Part shown: piece by piece, positions 47,450 through 59,646 of the stretch
Layout of the letters: each line of letters opens with the position of its first letter
Numbering within the stretch: position 1 is the first letter of the stretch
From: Neurospora crassa OR74A
Lineage: Eukaryota > Ascomycota > Sordariomycetes > Sordariales > Sordariaceae
Direction of reading: 5' to 3'
Length of the DNA: 64,000 nt
Assembly (NCBI RefSeq): GCF_000182925.2
Contig: NC_026507.1
Coordinates: 1,550,001 to 1,614,000, forward strand
Notes under the pieces: generated by a model
Database searches by the model: none
Seen by the model: the letters and a program-made list of their open reading frames with translations, nothing else
What the model was told of the DNA's origin: nothing
Made by a program: the position numbers and the translations under genes

Positions 47450-47970
47450 TGTGGCTGTGGAAGTTGGGCGGCGGAGGATTAGATGTGTGGGTACTAATGG
47501 ATCTAGTTTTGCCTCGAAGGATGGCTGGCTGATACTTAAAAGAGATGGAGAACGGGATGGAAAAGAAAGCATTGGAAACAGGGCGGAAATGCGACTGATT
47601 GAATACCATTTAGAAATATTTTCATCTGCTGTACTTGTTCATCATGCACGAAAAGAAAACAAACGAATATCCGACCGCGACAGGTATGGGAATGGGTTTT
47701 GCAGGCTCATCGTCCCAAGCTGGCCTGCATTGCAGGATTCAAGGTTGCATATTTCGACATGTCCGGTCGATGACTCCATTCACTGGGCTTGGTCCCGCAT
47801 CGATGTGTCTCCCACTGTACGGACTTTCTCGCCGACCAACGCCAACCTGCGCAACTGCACCTGAACCACCATTTCTGCCTTGGTTCGCGATTTAAGGACT
47901 GGCAACAACCATACAGGGCTGACAACGCAACGCAGTTAGCCATCACATTTGATCTTGCCTACGAATTTCA
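47450..47970. other. Divergent spacer
   Basis: Between member 5 (minus) and the plus-strand gene at 47971; presumably both promoters. Nothing else seen. Confidence 0.5.
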
Positions 47971-48684
47971 ATGTCCGCCGCTATCAATATGGCTGAAGCC
48001 GCCCGAGAGCCGCTCCCCTCCATCAGCTTTCTTGCTGACGGCTGCGTTAATTACATCGGCATCAACATTACCGTAACCCCCGAGATCAAGTCCAGCATGG
48101 CCGCTCGCCTGCTCCGCTACGAAGCTCCCTCACCGCACACCACAAACCCCCTTCCAACCATCCCACCGGGCCGCTCCCGCTACGTCATCCCGCCTCCCTC
48201 GCGCCGTCGATCTAGTCGCTTCCTTCTCAGAGATAACGAATTCTCTTCCCCATCCGTTCCTGCTACCACTGGAACCGCCGCCGACGAGCCCGTGGTCTGG
48301 CTCCCTGCGCAACAAGTTTGGGTCAAGAACCACCAAGGCAACGTCGTGCCTCCGTCGAACAAGCTGCGCATTGGCCCCCAGAGCTTTGTCAGTCTATTGG
48401 GTCGCGATGGAACGTATGCGGCTGTCTGCCATGTTTCGCAGGCTGAGAGGGTGATTGCGTACATTGCTGATGTCAACTCGGCCAAGTCGGAGCGGTTGTG
48501 CGTTGCTACTGGAGGCGTGGACTTTCCCGAGGACGAGAGACGGTGGATGTATGTGGTCTCTTGTGTAGGTGCGGCTACGGAGGAGGGATGGGAGGGCTTC
48601 GATGGTGCCGGCTTTGAGTTAGGTGGTTGGGGAGATGAGAAGGTGGAGGATAAGGACGGCCGTTGCGTGGAGGATCGCGCCTGA
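47971..48684 (+). CDS. Hypothetical protein
   Basis: Single exon, 237 residues. No signal peptide or membrane segment. A Pro/Ser/Arg-rich middle (about 48-85) is followed by a more ordered part with VVWLPAQQVWVKN, QSFVSLLGRDGTYAAVCHVSQ and an acidic Gly-rich end. Not recognised. Starts in a TTCAATGTCC context; ATG codons 6 residues in are alternatives. It diverges from the coiled-coil cluster. Confidence 0.65.
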   Translation: MSAAINMAEAAREPLPSISFLADGCVNYIGINITVTPEIKSSMAARLLRYEAPSPHTTNPLPTIPPGRSRYVIPPPSRRRSSRFLLRDNEFSSPSVPATTGTAADEPVVWLPAQQVWVKNHQGNVVPPSNKLRIGPQSFVSLLGRDGTYAAVCHVSQAERVIAYIADVNSAKSERLCVATGGVDFPEDERRWMYVVSCVGAATEEGWEGFDGAGFELGGWGDEKVEDKDGRCVEDRA

Positions 48685-50225
48685 GGATCTGGGTACAGTT
48701 ATTCTTTCTCTGCTATTCTTGCCTTTGTATCTCAAGCTAACAAACTGGTGTACAGGATGGCACGATCTGCGAGTCCTACAAGCTACAACATGTTATGGCA
48801 ATGACATTCTCCGAATCCTTCCCTATTATCTCGACGAAGCGACACGCCAGGACGTCAGAATTCAAAGCTCGGTGTTGATCTTTCCAACCAGTAGAAGAAC
48901 CATCCAAGAATCCCGGTTGCTGGTGAGCACTGCCGTACGTTCAACTGGCATTTTGATACATCCTATAGGCATACGAGTGTAGCAGTCTCACAGTCATCGT
49001 CAACGGCTCGAGCCTACGGGTACCAAGTCTCCAGATCACGGCTTGTGAAGCCTGCGGTACATAACAGTGAGAGACTTAATATGCCAGCCAACACGCATGC
49101 ACCTATCTTCTCACCCTATTATCTACGATATGCCTGTTTTCCACTGTGGCTGTTCACAATCTCTCTTTTCTGTGTTCCTCAAATTAGTGTCTCTTCTTCT
49201 AAAAACTTGAAGAGTATCTCCTGCGTTGAGTTGTGCAAATGGACTACATTTTGACGCCAAAGCTGTTTTCCATCACCCACGACAGATCCGATACATTTCA
49301 TTCTTGCTTGTACATGTTTTGCTACAGTCATGTAGTCCTTTGCCGTTCTGCTTTATACATGCTACGATACAATCGTGGTTCATTTTCGGGCAGACGATTG
49401 TTTACAGGGATGGCTGCTTAGAGGCACTCTACTATGCCGAGCTGTTAGCTCACAATCGCTAAAGGTACTAAATCTAGAGGCAGCACTATCGCTTACACAT
49501 CCTGGTTCTTCCGGGTGTGGATCCTATGCCACTCCGAGCGTTAGTGCTAACCCACTGAAGCCCCCCCCCCAATGCAGGGCGCTACACTATTACATGATTG
49601 TGCACTGGCTTGAGGTTTCGACTTCCTGACTTTTCTTAACCTATTTTGTCCTGTTCCTCTTAGGTAGGTTTGAGAATGACCTGAGAAACTCAGGAATACC
49701 GGCGCTGATGTGTCGGTAGTTAATGCGGCCTGTTTCCGGAACGAGACAACGTCACCAAGCAAAATGCATAGGTACTTGAAAGATGTGCGCCGGCTGATCT
49801 TTATTGTTTGTTCGAAAGGGCGTGCCTTCCGTCTTTTAGATGGTTGGATTTTGCACATGGCGCTGCGTTTGTGATACGATTTGCGCTCGGGTCGCCTGGA
49901 ATCAAGGGAACATGATATGATTCCCCAACAATGATCAAAGCCCAAGACCATTCAGCAAGAGACTAGAGAAGAAGGAAAGATTCGCGGTAGTTTAACACAT
50001 TAGTTGGGGATACTGTAGTCCTTTCTTATGCTGCAACGACACAATTTAGAAAAAGACTAGGTGAGGATATCGAAGATCTGGAGCGTGACATGTGGTTCCC
50101 CGGCTTCAACAAGCGACTGCCCGTGATACGGCAGTGATGAAAAAAAAGGGGGTTGTTTACGTACAATCGTTGCCTCAAGATGGTTTGCCTCATAGGTAGA
50201 GACTTTAACTCGTTTCCACCAATAA
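48685..50225. other. Spacer, no gene recognised
   Basis: Short frames only. A CCTA/TAGG motif at 49662-49672. Confidence 0.5.
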
Positions 50226-50314
50226 GCGGGTTTAGCTCAGTTGGGAGAGCGTCAGACTGAAGTCCACTTCACTCATAAATCTGAAGGTCGTGTGTTCGAT
50301 CCACACAAACCGCA
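50226..50314 (+). tRNA. tRNA-Phe (GAA) with 16-nt intron, copy 2
   Basis: Identical over all 89 nt, intron included, to the tRNA at 35962. Intron at 50263-50278. Flanks are unrelated apart from the T-rich terminator (TTTTTGTCTTTTTTT). Confidence 0.96.
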
Positions 50315-51118
50315 ATGTTTTTGTCTTTTTTTCTTGTTTAAATTTTTTTCGTATCCCCTACAATAACGTCTTATCTACAGTTAATTATGTATGTTTGTAC
50401 CTAACCATCTTTTTTCATTGAGCTTCATTATGGGTTCTAATGATGAGTCCCTACTTACTGTCTACTCCTTCAGGAAACATACTCCTGCTAACAGCGACCG
50501 GCCTCCACAACCCTCCCGTTTTTGTCCATCTTATCCCCATTTGCACCGTCTTCAACAACTCGTTATCTCTCTCGGGCGTCCCAAGCATGTTTGCCACAGA
50601 CGGCAATCACTGTATCCCCCTGATAAATCTCGATTGCACGGTACTCTGCCTCCAGAAGTGACCAGCGGCGCCGATCGAAGGGGAATGGCCTAGGGATTTT
50701 GGCCGTTGTGCTTTGCTGCATAGGCTCGGCGGAAGTTAGAGGTAATGTCATATAGGGAGAAGTAATATGTGCGCGCGATGGATCGAGGCTGGGATCAGTG
50801 TCAGACGGGTGGGTGTGTTTCTAGGCGTCACGGATAGAGAACTACGATATGGTGGCGGGGAAACATAGCCGCAAATCTTCAATAAGGGCACGGAGAAGGT
50901 GTATCTGTTTGGAGTTGGCGGTGGAAGGAATTGACCGGCTGGACGGAAGGATCCAGGATAAAACGGAATGACGATCAGGAAAAGCGTCTACCCTTGCAGG
51001 TTACATTCACTGAACGGTGGCTGACCGCGGTCTGTTGGAAAACATATACCTATTATCGATTTTACGCCTTAAAAATGCATCTGTTAGTACTGTACTGATA
51101 GGATGATATAAAAGCGCT
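50315..51118. other. Spacer, no gene recognised
   Basis: Downstream flank of the minus-strand transporter and the tRNA terminator. Nothing else supported. Confidence 0.5.
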
Positions 51119-53120
51119 TCACAGGATCATCTTGAAAGCTGGGTCTCTGTCGTCCCCACAGCCTTCGTATTTCTCATACTTCCCAGCGGCTTTGTCCTTG
51201 TTGATTTTGTTGCACCAAAGCACATTGGCGAGGACCCTGCAAAGCGTTAGCAAGCGTGCTCTTCTACCAACCCAACAGCGCAATCAGCACTTACGCAAAC
51301 CAAGCATAAACCAGCAGACCAAGGAGGATCGTGTGCCCTCTGTGATACAAAGGTGCATCCCTTGGAGGATAAACAAAGGCTGAATTGAGCGTTGGTCAGT
51401 GGACAAACTCAGATAAGATATATGCGAATAAGAATACTTACTAGCTACGAAACCGCCCGCGTTTCCAATAATAAGTTGCAAAGCTGAAGTGGTAGCTCGC
51501 TTGTAGTGCCCAGCAGAATTGTTGGTGTTCCAAACGAGAATGCATGGTATGCTGCTGTACATGCCGATCGCCATCAACGATGTCATAGCAAAACGAACAT
51601 GGGCAGAGGCGACATTGGCAATAACGGCGTAGCCAATGATGGCAATGGGAAGAGTGAAGAGCATCATGACGCCCCTGAGTTTGAGGCGATCAGAGGCAAA
51701 GGCAATGAGAACTACACGTTTGTGTCAGCTGTCAGTTGGACAGGAGCCAAAAGGATTTCTAGGGGAACGGACCTGTGACTGGAGTGGCAACTGCGTATGG
51801 GATAACCGACCACAGTTGGGTCTGGTTGGGGTTGGATGTAATCTTCAGATCGTTGAGAATGGTTGGGAGCTGAGGCATGTCAGTAATCTTGGTCTTAAGA
51901 AGATGCAAAGCGCAGAGCGCACGGCAAACCTACAAAGAGACCAAAACTGTAAAGCCCCGCCCCGAGGGAGAAATACGCGGTAGCTGTTAGCCAAACTTGA
52001 AGGTTGAAGACGCCACGATGAACTTCAGACCACCTGAACCTCTCCTCTCGTTCCAAAACGGGACTGCAAGGCGAAACCGGTTAGCTAGGATCACTACCCA
52101 TACATTTTGTCCGCTGTCTTACCTGGTCCCATTCGCGGTATCTGCGCCAGTGTCTCCTTGAAGCCTCCTCGCAGCGTATTCCTTCTCCTCCTCGGTCAGG
52201 TAAGGAGCAGTGGTTACACTGGTTGGAAGCAGGAGATATGCCACCAGACCTGCCAGTATGGTCTGAAGACATCATAGTTTTAGTCTCGCCCTTCACACAG
52301 CTTGCACGGGTGTTAAGTTAAGGGTTGAACTCACCATCAATCCTTCGATGATGAATATCCATCTCCAGCCCTCCAACCCACCACGTGGACCGATCGCAGA
52401 AAGCCCCCGTGCTAAAAGACCACCGAATGCACCCGACAAAGAGGCAGCGGTGTAGAAGATACCCATTCGCAGCGCCATTTCCTGGCGGGTATATAGGCCG
52501 GAAAGATAGAGCACAATTCCTGGGAAGAGGCCGCCCTCGGCGATGCCCAACAGGGCTCGCACACCGATGAAGCTTCCAACGTTCTTTACGAATCCTAAGC
52601 ACATGGTGATAACACCCCAGACGATGGTGAGAAGGGGCAGCCAGATCTTGGGCGTAATTTTTTTGAGGAGCAGATTGCTCGGAAGTTCACTGGTGGAATG
52701 TTAGTGATGAACCAATATAAGCCTGTGTTACTTGTAGGCGACGGTGGTGTACCTCGCAATGTATGTGGCATAGAAGACTGCCAGACCCTGCGTGTACTGG
52801 GTATTGGAGAGGTTAAGATCCTTTTCAAGACCGATAATTCTGGCGTTGCCGACGTTGGCCCGATCGAGGAACGAGCAAAGGAAGAGAAGGGAAAGAACAG
52901 GCAGGACTCTGTGCTTGTGTTGGTTAATGATGTCGATGTCCCATAGAAATCCTTAAAGATGGATAACAGGCGGAATTAACTACCTTGTGTCCATCTTCCA
53001 TAATATTCGTCTCGTCATGTTGCGATGGTACTCGCTGTCGGAGACGGTCCTCTCCATCTTCTCAATGGAGGGCCTCTCACCCATCTTGCCGGGATTCGAA
53101 GCATTCGTGTTCGAAGTCAT
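51119..53120 (-). CDS. MFS transporter, anion:cation symporter (allantoate/nicotinate permease-like) family
   Basis: Nine exons on the minus strand: 53120-52984, 52908-52753, 52689-52335, 52262-52123, 52063-51934, 51869-51773, 51711-51442, 51379-51295, 51236-51119; introns 58-75 bp, all phases fit; 495 residues. Seen: a hydrophilic N-terminus, LFLCSFLDRANVGNAR (the family's first-helix signature), GLFPGIVLYLSGLYTR, GLEGWRWIFIIEGL, YHRGHTILLGLLVYAWF, and about 12 hydrophobic segments. The seventh exon starts after a weak donor (GTCCGT). Family members (Dal5, Tna1, Vht1, Liz1 relatives) take up organic anions such as vitamins, allantoate or nicotinate with protons; the substrate here is not evident. 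Confidence 0.9.
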
Positions 53121-55319
53121 GTTTCGAAATGTGCGGTACCGTCGTGTGTGAAGACTGTGAAGATGGCCAAGCTTGCCAAGTTGGAATAAGCTTTTATATC
53201 ATCATCTGAAAGGGTGACCGTAAAGTCGCGAACTTGCCGACCATCCTGACGCAGATCAATAAGCTAGGCCTAGATCGTACATACTGATTGGTCTTGTATC
53301 ACTTTTGGAAGCTCCGAACCCGCTTCGAGTCTGGGGCAAAGTTACGCCCAGAGGTCGATCGCTATTTACGATCATCGGTAACTTTCGTAAAGAACGTCAG
53401 GATACTGAAACAAAGCAACCCTTTTTTCCTGCCTTACGCCGCAGACTGGTGCACAACCTATTGAAATGGCGGTAATTACGTGAAATGAAAATTACTAAAA
53501 AAACGCGCCAACAGTTTAGAGTTCAGCTGAGTGGACAGGGAGGGCGGTGTACAACCAACGTTAACTGTTTGTGGTACTGCAACCAAATATCTTTTGTGGA
53601 GCGGTGTCTGGGTCGCGGTTCCAGTCTTCTGTTGTACACAAGTCGTACAGGACTTTGTTGAATTGTTGAGGCTGGTTGATGCTGAACGAAAATGGTCACT
53701 GTAGTAGGTAGGTGGTATTTTCAGGGTCGCAATCAAGTAAGGATGTTGCATTTCGTGGTTGAACGTGGCGGCACTTGCGATGAACCAGTCGGCAGTCGTG
53801 GTAAACGCTGAACGGCTTCCCCGCCGTGTCGGCCACCGGCATTTCATTGTCGACGCAGGACAGCCAGGAACTGAACTGAATGAGTGGGGAAAGCGTCTCC
53901 ATGCTTATCAACGCAGGAAACCTCGAGAATAAACAATATGTGAAAAAGATAGTCCTTCGTGCGCTCTTCCGTCATCACAGGCTGCGGCTCCCCACAACCC
54001 TGGCCCGATCCCGGCAAGCGTTCAAAGCGTGGGTTCCCGTCGCAATGAGGTTCGAGGCCGTGTCATGGGTCAATGACCTGAACTGTCTCTCCCGCTATGT
54101 GCGACCAAGACGGACAAGTAGTGGTTGAGATGGAGGAAGCAAGTCGGGAACCCGACTGTGCTACTGCAGCGAAAAACAGCATCGAGAGTGATATCTCATC
54201 TAGACTGTGCACGACCTGTAGCGGCAGCGGGCGCACCTCGCGCTTTCTAGATCACACCGTGACATACGACTCGGCGTCGGCGAAGATAAAAGAACGCAAG
54301 TTGCTAAAGAGGGACGATTTTGTTGACTGATATCACAAGTTGGTTGGGGAGCTGATTAATGTTTTGTTAAGCTCAAGCCGTTTAGGTATTTTATTGGTTT
54401 CGGGTGTAGAGCCGTTGGCCTGGCGGGCATCTTGGCAGGATCCACTTTTGACTTCACCTCATGGCACCTTCCCGACGGACCCCGGCGACCCGAGTTTTGA
54501 CCTCGAGCTCCTTTCCTGTCACCGAGAACATGATCAGAGGGCGTAACGGAGTTAGAAAGGCCTAGTATTAGGTAAGTAAGCTCACAACTTAACAGATTCC
54601 TGGAGATGGGTGCATTGAAAAGCTGCAACGGCGAAAGATGCCGCTGGCCTGTGAGCCTTGGCGCGCAAACGAAAGTCTCACTGCGACAGAGGGCAGCCGA
54701 TCTGCTAGACTTCAAGACGTCAACGTCACCCTTTGCCTCTGGTACACAACATCTACACCATAGAGACTGCGCGCGAAGCTAGCAATTATGCATATCTCAA
54801 ACCCTTTCATTAAATGAACCGTTAACTCGAGCGCCTCTGTGTGGAGAGCGGGAGCCCAACTCCCCCGATAACATCCAACCCCACACTGGCACCGCGCGGG
54901 ATCCGCTACTCACAGCAGGTGGTCAGGGTCAGTTGGAGACTCTACAGCGGACATCTCTCTTGTCTTTGAACAGTCGATGATTGTTGCGCTCATCCAGATT
55001 CCCAACGCCAAAGTCCAATAATCTCCGTCTCTGAATGACCCCGATCCCAGGCACAGGCGCGATCACCGAGCACCGAGTCTGGGTCTGTGTCCAGCAGCCA
55101 TTCCACCACCACCACTACCACCATCATCTCCACGCCACATGCCCGTTTTCTCACCGGCCAAACTGCTCAACGAAGCATCTGAACTTTCTAGCGTAGGTAA
55201 TAACAGCCATGGGAGTCATCTCGACCGAACAAGATGCCGGCAAGCAATTGACGCCACCAACGATTTTTACGGCAGTTCCTCGGCTGCCTCCTTCTCAAGG
55301 AAGCCAGTAACCTTGTCAT

Positions 55320-55362
<43 letters not shown>

Positions 55363-55399
55363 AAAGCTCACTTGTCGTATTCCAGATATTGATGTCCAA
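53121..55399. other. Spacer, no gene recognised
   Basis: Promoter side of the minus-strand transporter, then 2 kb without a supported gene; includes a CCTA/TAGG motif (53704-53714) and a 41-nt A run. Confidence 0.5.
55321..55361. repeat. Poly(A) tract, 41 nt
   Basis: Longest homopolymer in the window, immediately upstream of the transcription-factor relic. Confidence 0.95.
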
Positions 55400-56120
55400 C
55401 CTACACAGATACCACTGCGAATTACAATTCTACATACACGGGCTCTGGCCGGCCACCTCCTCCAGCGCTACCTTGAGAAGAGGGTCTACTGGCTGTATCC
55501 CGTTTCCAGCGAGCGTACAAGAATCTGTGGAGGCCAAAGAATAGGTGTCCTACTGAACCACTATTCCCTCGCTGTCTTGGCCTTGGGAGTTCTCCGGCAG
55601 CGGATGCCAGCACTATTTTGCTTCATCTCGCTTTCAACACTATCTTCACTTTAGGTTGCCAGTTCTCTGATCTCAGTCCCGATGCCAAGGCCTTGGTGCT
55701 ACAGACTTATTTTGACCGTGCAAAGGCCTTCGCCAATCTCGATCTGCTTGACCTCAACAACATTGTGATTGTCCAGGCCCTATTACTTATGACCGTCATC
55801 TTGTTGGGTACACCCTTTCCTCAAAGATGTTGGGACTCTGCTGGTGTGGCCTGCCAATTTGCTCAGGGTCAGCATGACCTATGGGACGCCCACCATGACT
55901 GCTCATCTTGATGAGCTGGCATTACCGTCCATTGCCGAGATTCATGAAGGAGAGCCAGACCGTCTGAATAGACCTTCGTCGGATAGTGTGCCGTCAAAGA
56001 TGTATCTATACCTCGAATATATCCTGCAATGTCACATAATAGGTGAGATTCAGTCCACCGTCTACGTATCATCTTTAGGCCGGCCAACCCATTTACAGGA
56101 CCCATCGAGTAATCATTAAG
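55400..56120 (+). pseudogene. Broken fungal Zn2Cys6-type transcription factor (central domain relic)
   Basis: Pieces of the fungal-specific transcription-factor domain lie in different frames. About 55430-55500: LAGHLLQRYLEKRVYWLYP. 55618-55870 (another frame): LHLAFNTIFTLGCQFSDLSP through GTPFPQRCWDSAGVACQFAQG. 55862-56100 (third frame): SMTYGTPTMTAHLDELALPS through a predicted helix. Between the second and third pieces the roughly 40 residues that normally carry the Arg-Arg-x-W-W/G-C region are missing, so a deletion and frameshifts separate them. No zinc cluster was found upstream. It no longer encodes a regulator. Confidence 0.8.
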
Positions 56121-57416
56121 CTACTCACGGCCTCGATGAAAATCTTTCACGATATGAAAGACGCGTGAATTCCATCATACCCTGGATCACGCTGAACGAC
56201 CTCATGGCGATGGGACAGGAGAAAAGCCCAGTTATTGTCACCCGGCGGACAACCGCAAGTTCAGAGACGAGGCGGAGGAAAACTTCTGGGCTCACTCTGC
56301 CTTGTCACTGCGCAAGCGTCATGGAACGTTAAAGAATCACGCCGAGGAGTACCTTGGTGCTTGGATAAAACCAAGATCACCTGAAATGAATGCAACATGG
56401 AGGTCTGGTATCTGTCATCGTTGAGCGCCTACACCGCATGTCCGAATCCGAAAGAGGCTGCTAACTACCTCTGCAGGCGGGTCGATGAACATGTCTTGGG
56501 CGTACGCTGGACGGATTCACGCGCTCACTCTCGTGATTATCAAGATCAAAATACAATCTTCGACACTGAGGAGTACAGGCAATTGTAGGCAGTTGCGCTT
56601 GCCATGGTCTCAATTCAATGCAGTTACCGCAGAGACTCGATAGATTGGCACAAGGCGAGCCCCAGCCCCCTTTGGACTCCTGACATCAATCAGCATAGGT
56701 ACGGCTTGTGTGTATGTAGAGCCCACGAGATCTCTCTGCACCTGTGCGAGCGTACCTGTGCTGCGTTATGCAATGCAATGAAAAATAAGTTGAGCGACAC
56801 TTCTAACGCTGAATCTTCCAGTGAGATATGCAATGTGCGCATGACAGTGTATGGGCGTTGCATTAGTTGTCAGGGACATAAACTATCAGTCATGCTCGCC
56901 AACCCGCGATACTTTGGCCTTCTTTTTGTATTGAACTATCGTGGAAACGGACACAATCTGAACCGGACCCGGGTTCTTTTTCTTTTTTCTTCAAAAGCCA
57001 AAAAACGTCATGAATATTCACTGAGTGAGCTTCGCCGTCATTGCACCTGCCACTCGTGACTGCTGTCTAGTTCCGACAAAAAGAAAGAGCGTCAAGTGTC
57101 TCCTCGCCACAGCAACAACCGTTCCACTCTTTCCTTCTCTTATTTCATTCTTGTACCGAACCCTCAGTACTTTTCTTCCCCATCAATACCCAGCTGCTCG
57201 CATCTTCTCCAAGATTCTGGTTGCTTGTTTTTATCGACGCATATCCAAAGACGGTTCCACACATTTGACGCGACTATAGGACTAAGAACATTGGTAAGGC
57301 CTCTTCCTCTTTCTTTGCTCGGTTCCGGATACTTTCTCCTTTATGGCGGCATGCCTGGCAATCTCTAGCCTAATCAATCTGTCTCCGCCAGACTTTCGAT
57401 CCAAGTGCGTCGAAAC
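56121..57416. other. Spacer, possibly holding more decayed sequence
   Basis: A 151-codon frame at 56604-57059 has no domain or splice partner. A pyrimidine-rich leader precedes the gene at 57417. Confidence 0.45.
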
Positions 57417-58011
57417 ATGAGTTCCCAAGTCAGCAATACCGATATGGAACGCCTTTTCGAAGAGGCATGGAGCAAAAGCTGGTATGCCCGCTACAGATGC
57501 GCTCGGACGAACTTTGCAGGCACCTGGATGGGGCCCTCTGTTCCCGTCGAGATCGTTGACCTTTGGAAACGTCGCGACTGGTTGGACCTACTCCGCGGAA
57601 CCGGTGGAGTTCCGACCGCCAATACTTACCGCGTCATCATCGAGGCCTTGAAGACCATGCCCGAGTTCGAGAAGGAGATAACAGGCCACCTGTGTGGATC
57701 CGTTCCTATGGAAGATATGCCATTGCGCGACAGGCCGGATGGGCCATACTGGGGCGCCACACGCGCTTGCAACGTACTACATAAGGATGTACTCGATTTT
57801 GAGTCCCAGGCTGTCAAGGACAGGACTTTGAGGTAAGTTCCATGATTATCATGCTCTTAAGAACCAATAATCACAGCTATTCATTAACGCCTATGCGACT
57901 TTGAACAGTGGCCTCTACGTCGGTCCATACGCTACCGCACCAGGGAGCGGCGCCGACACTTTGAAGGACGAGCCTCCCGTTACAATCGTTCCGGTTTCCG
58001 AAGAACAATAG
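57417..58011 (+). CDS. Hypothetical small protein
   Basis: Exons 57417-57832 and 57909-58011 with a 76-bp intron (GTAAGT donor, ACAG acceptor, phase 2); 172 residues. Soluble-looking, no signal or membrane segment; Trp-rich for its size (ERLFEEAWSKSWYARY, VDLWKRRDWLDLL), Pro-rich end. Not recognised. The CGAAACATGA start context is acceptable; an in-frame codon four residues upstream is not an ATG. Confidence 0.7.
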
Positions 58012-58061
58012 ATCCCGCCGGGTCAACCTTTTTTTTTTTTCTCGCTCACGCGGATATTCAG

Positions 58062-58659
58062 TCCGCCAACTACGGCTTAGTTGCCAAGCTAGTGAAGATC
58101 AGTGAGCGGACAACAGGCAACATCAACTCCAACCAGTGGGAGCAGCTATTAAGCTTTGACCCAAAGTATGGATTCGGCAACATTGGCGGATTTATCGTCT
58201 TGTCATGGCAATGAACAAAAACGAGGAAGCATGTCGTTCCTCATCAGGGCTACAAGAAGATCTTGGAACACTCTTCAGAACGCTTCCAGCATCTTCATTA
58301 GAGCTCGTGGAAAGCCTACTTGTATAAGACATCGAAGGAGTGGTGGTTACAGTTAGGTTTGAAGAAAGAACTTCACCTTTACATGCTTTGTGACAAGGGA
58401 ACCTTGACTGCAGTTGGAGGTTATTTTCTACGTGAATGGAACAGTGAGACACTGATGAAACCTTTGGAATGCCATCGCTTGTACAGGCCTGTTTCTGAGG
58501 CTCGAAAGGGAACAAGTAAGGCTCAAGCACCAGACTCCCATGCTGCCCACGACCATATAATCCACGGAAATCACAAGCCTGCGCGCCTATCACCCACATC
58601 CAGCGAAGCAAATTTCAAACCCCCCATACGCAGGAACTTTTGTGCATATCTCCATTAGA
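58062..58659 (+). pseudogene. Coding-like stretch interrupted by two in-frame stops
   Basis: One frame from about 58062 reads protein-like sequence (KLVKISERTTGNINSNQWEQ region), a TGA near 58209-58211, more protein-like sequence, a TAG near 58299-58301, then an open frame to 58657 with WWLQLGLKKELHLYML. A GATATTCAG acceptor-like site lies just before it. Family not recognised; could be chance, so weakly supported. Confidence 0.35.
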
Positions 58660-59646
58660 ACCACGCAAGGCAACTACTCCATATTCTTCCAGCAAGGAGA
58701 AAGCTTGACGACCATCATGACTTCCTCCCCCTCCATTCCAGCTTCCCCATGCTCTCTTTGCCCTTTCATTTTCCTTCTCCCTATGCGAACCAGATCACCG
58801 TAAGAGTCACTGTCCTAAATTCTCCTTCCTACTCCCGCTCAGGGTCCCGGCATCCAAGCCATAGCCCCATCTATCCTCCTACCTCTCATCCTCCGCGCGA
58901 AGCCAGCACGGCCGGGTCGAACAAGGGGTTAAGAAAATCGGACAGGGTCATGGAGACTTGGAACTTAATTATGCAGGTCATCGGGGGTCTTGACTGTTTA
59001 GGTAGTTCGAACGGAAGAAATGTCCAGCGCTGAGAGTGCTAAGATAACATACACCTGGCCACATGTAGCGTTTATGTTCAAACGGGGCAGTATGGAGTCC
59101 CAGAGAACACTCGCTCATTCGGTATTATGCCCAACGTTCAATGGCGTTCTAATTTATTTACTTCAATGTGATTTTGTGTAGTCATTCCAACTGCAAATGG
59201 ATTATATGATCATTCTCTCATTATTCCTTGAGTGAAGTGGAAACCCTGAACCCACCAGCCAGCAAGGACACGGGCATCGCAATTAGCGCTGAAGCTACAG
59301 TGGGCTTATCGCACCGTCCAGTTGATCTGGACCCACTTTCTGCTGCAGGAGGCCCGGTGATGATCCACTGTCCATCCTTCATCAACGGGAACTTCCCCTC
59401 TCCGCGTTTGCATCATGTGCCTTCCCCCTCTCGGGCTGAGTGGCTGTTCTTGGGGGGTCAAGTGTTTTCTTTTCTTTTTCGTCAACATAATTTCTCACTT
59501 TTACAATGGAACCGCCGTCCGAATTTCAGTCTTTTGGCCTTCCTCCCACTCTTTCCACCTACTGCAGGTGACCCTTCCCTGACCCTTCTCTTTCCATTTG
59601 CCCAATCCCATTTTCCCGCACAGCTTTCCGTTCCTACTTTTCCAAC
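58660..59646. other. Spacer, no gene recognised
   Basis: Short frames only. The pyrimidine-rich stretch after 59500 is probably the leader of the next gene. Confidence 0.5.

Noticed and set aside
56604-57059. 151-codon plus-strand frame
   Set aside because: No domain, poor context, and overlaps the leader of the gene at 57417.
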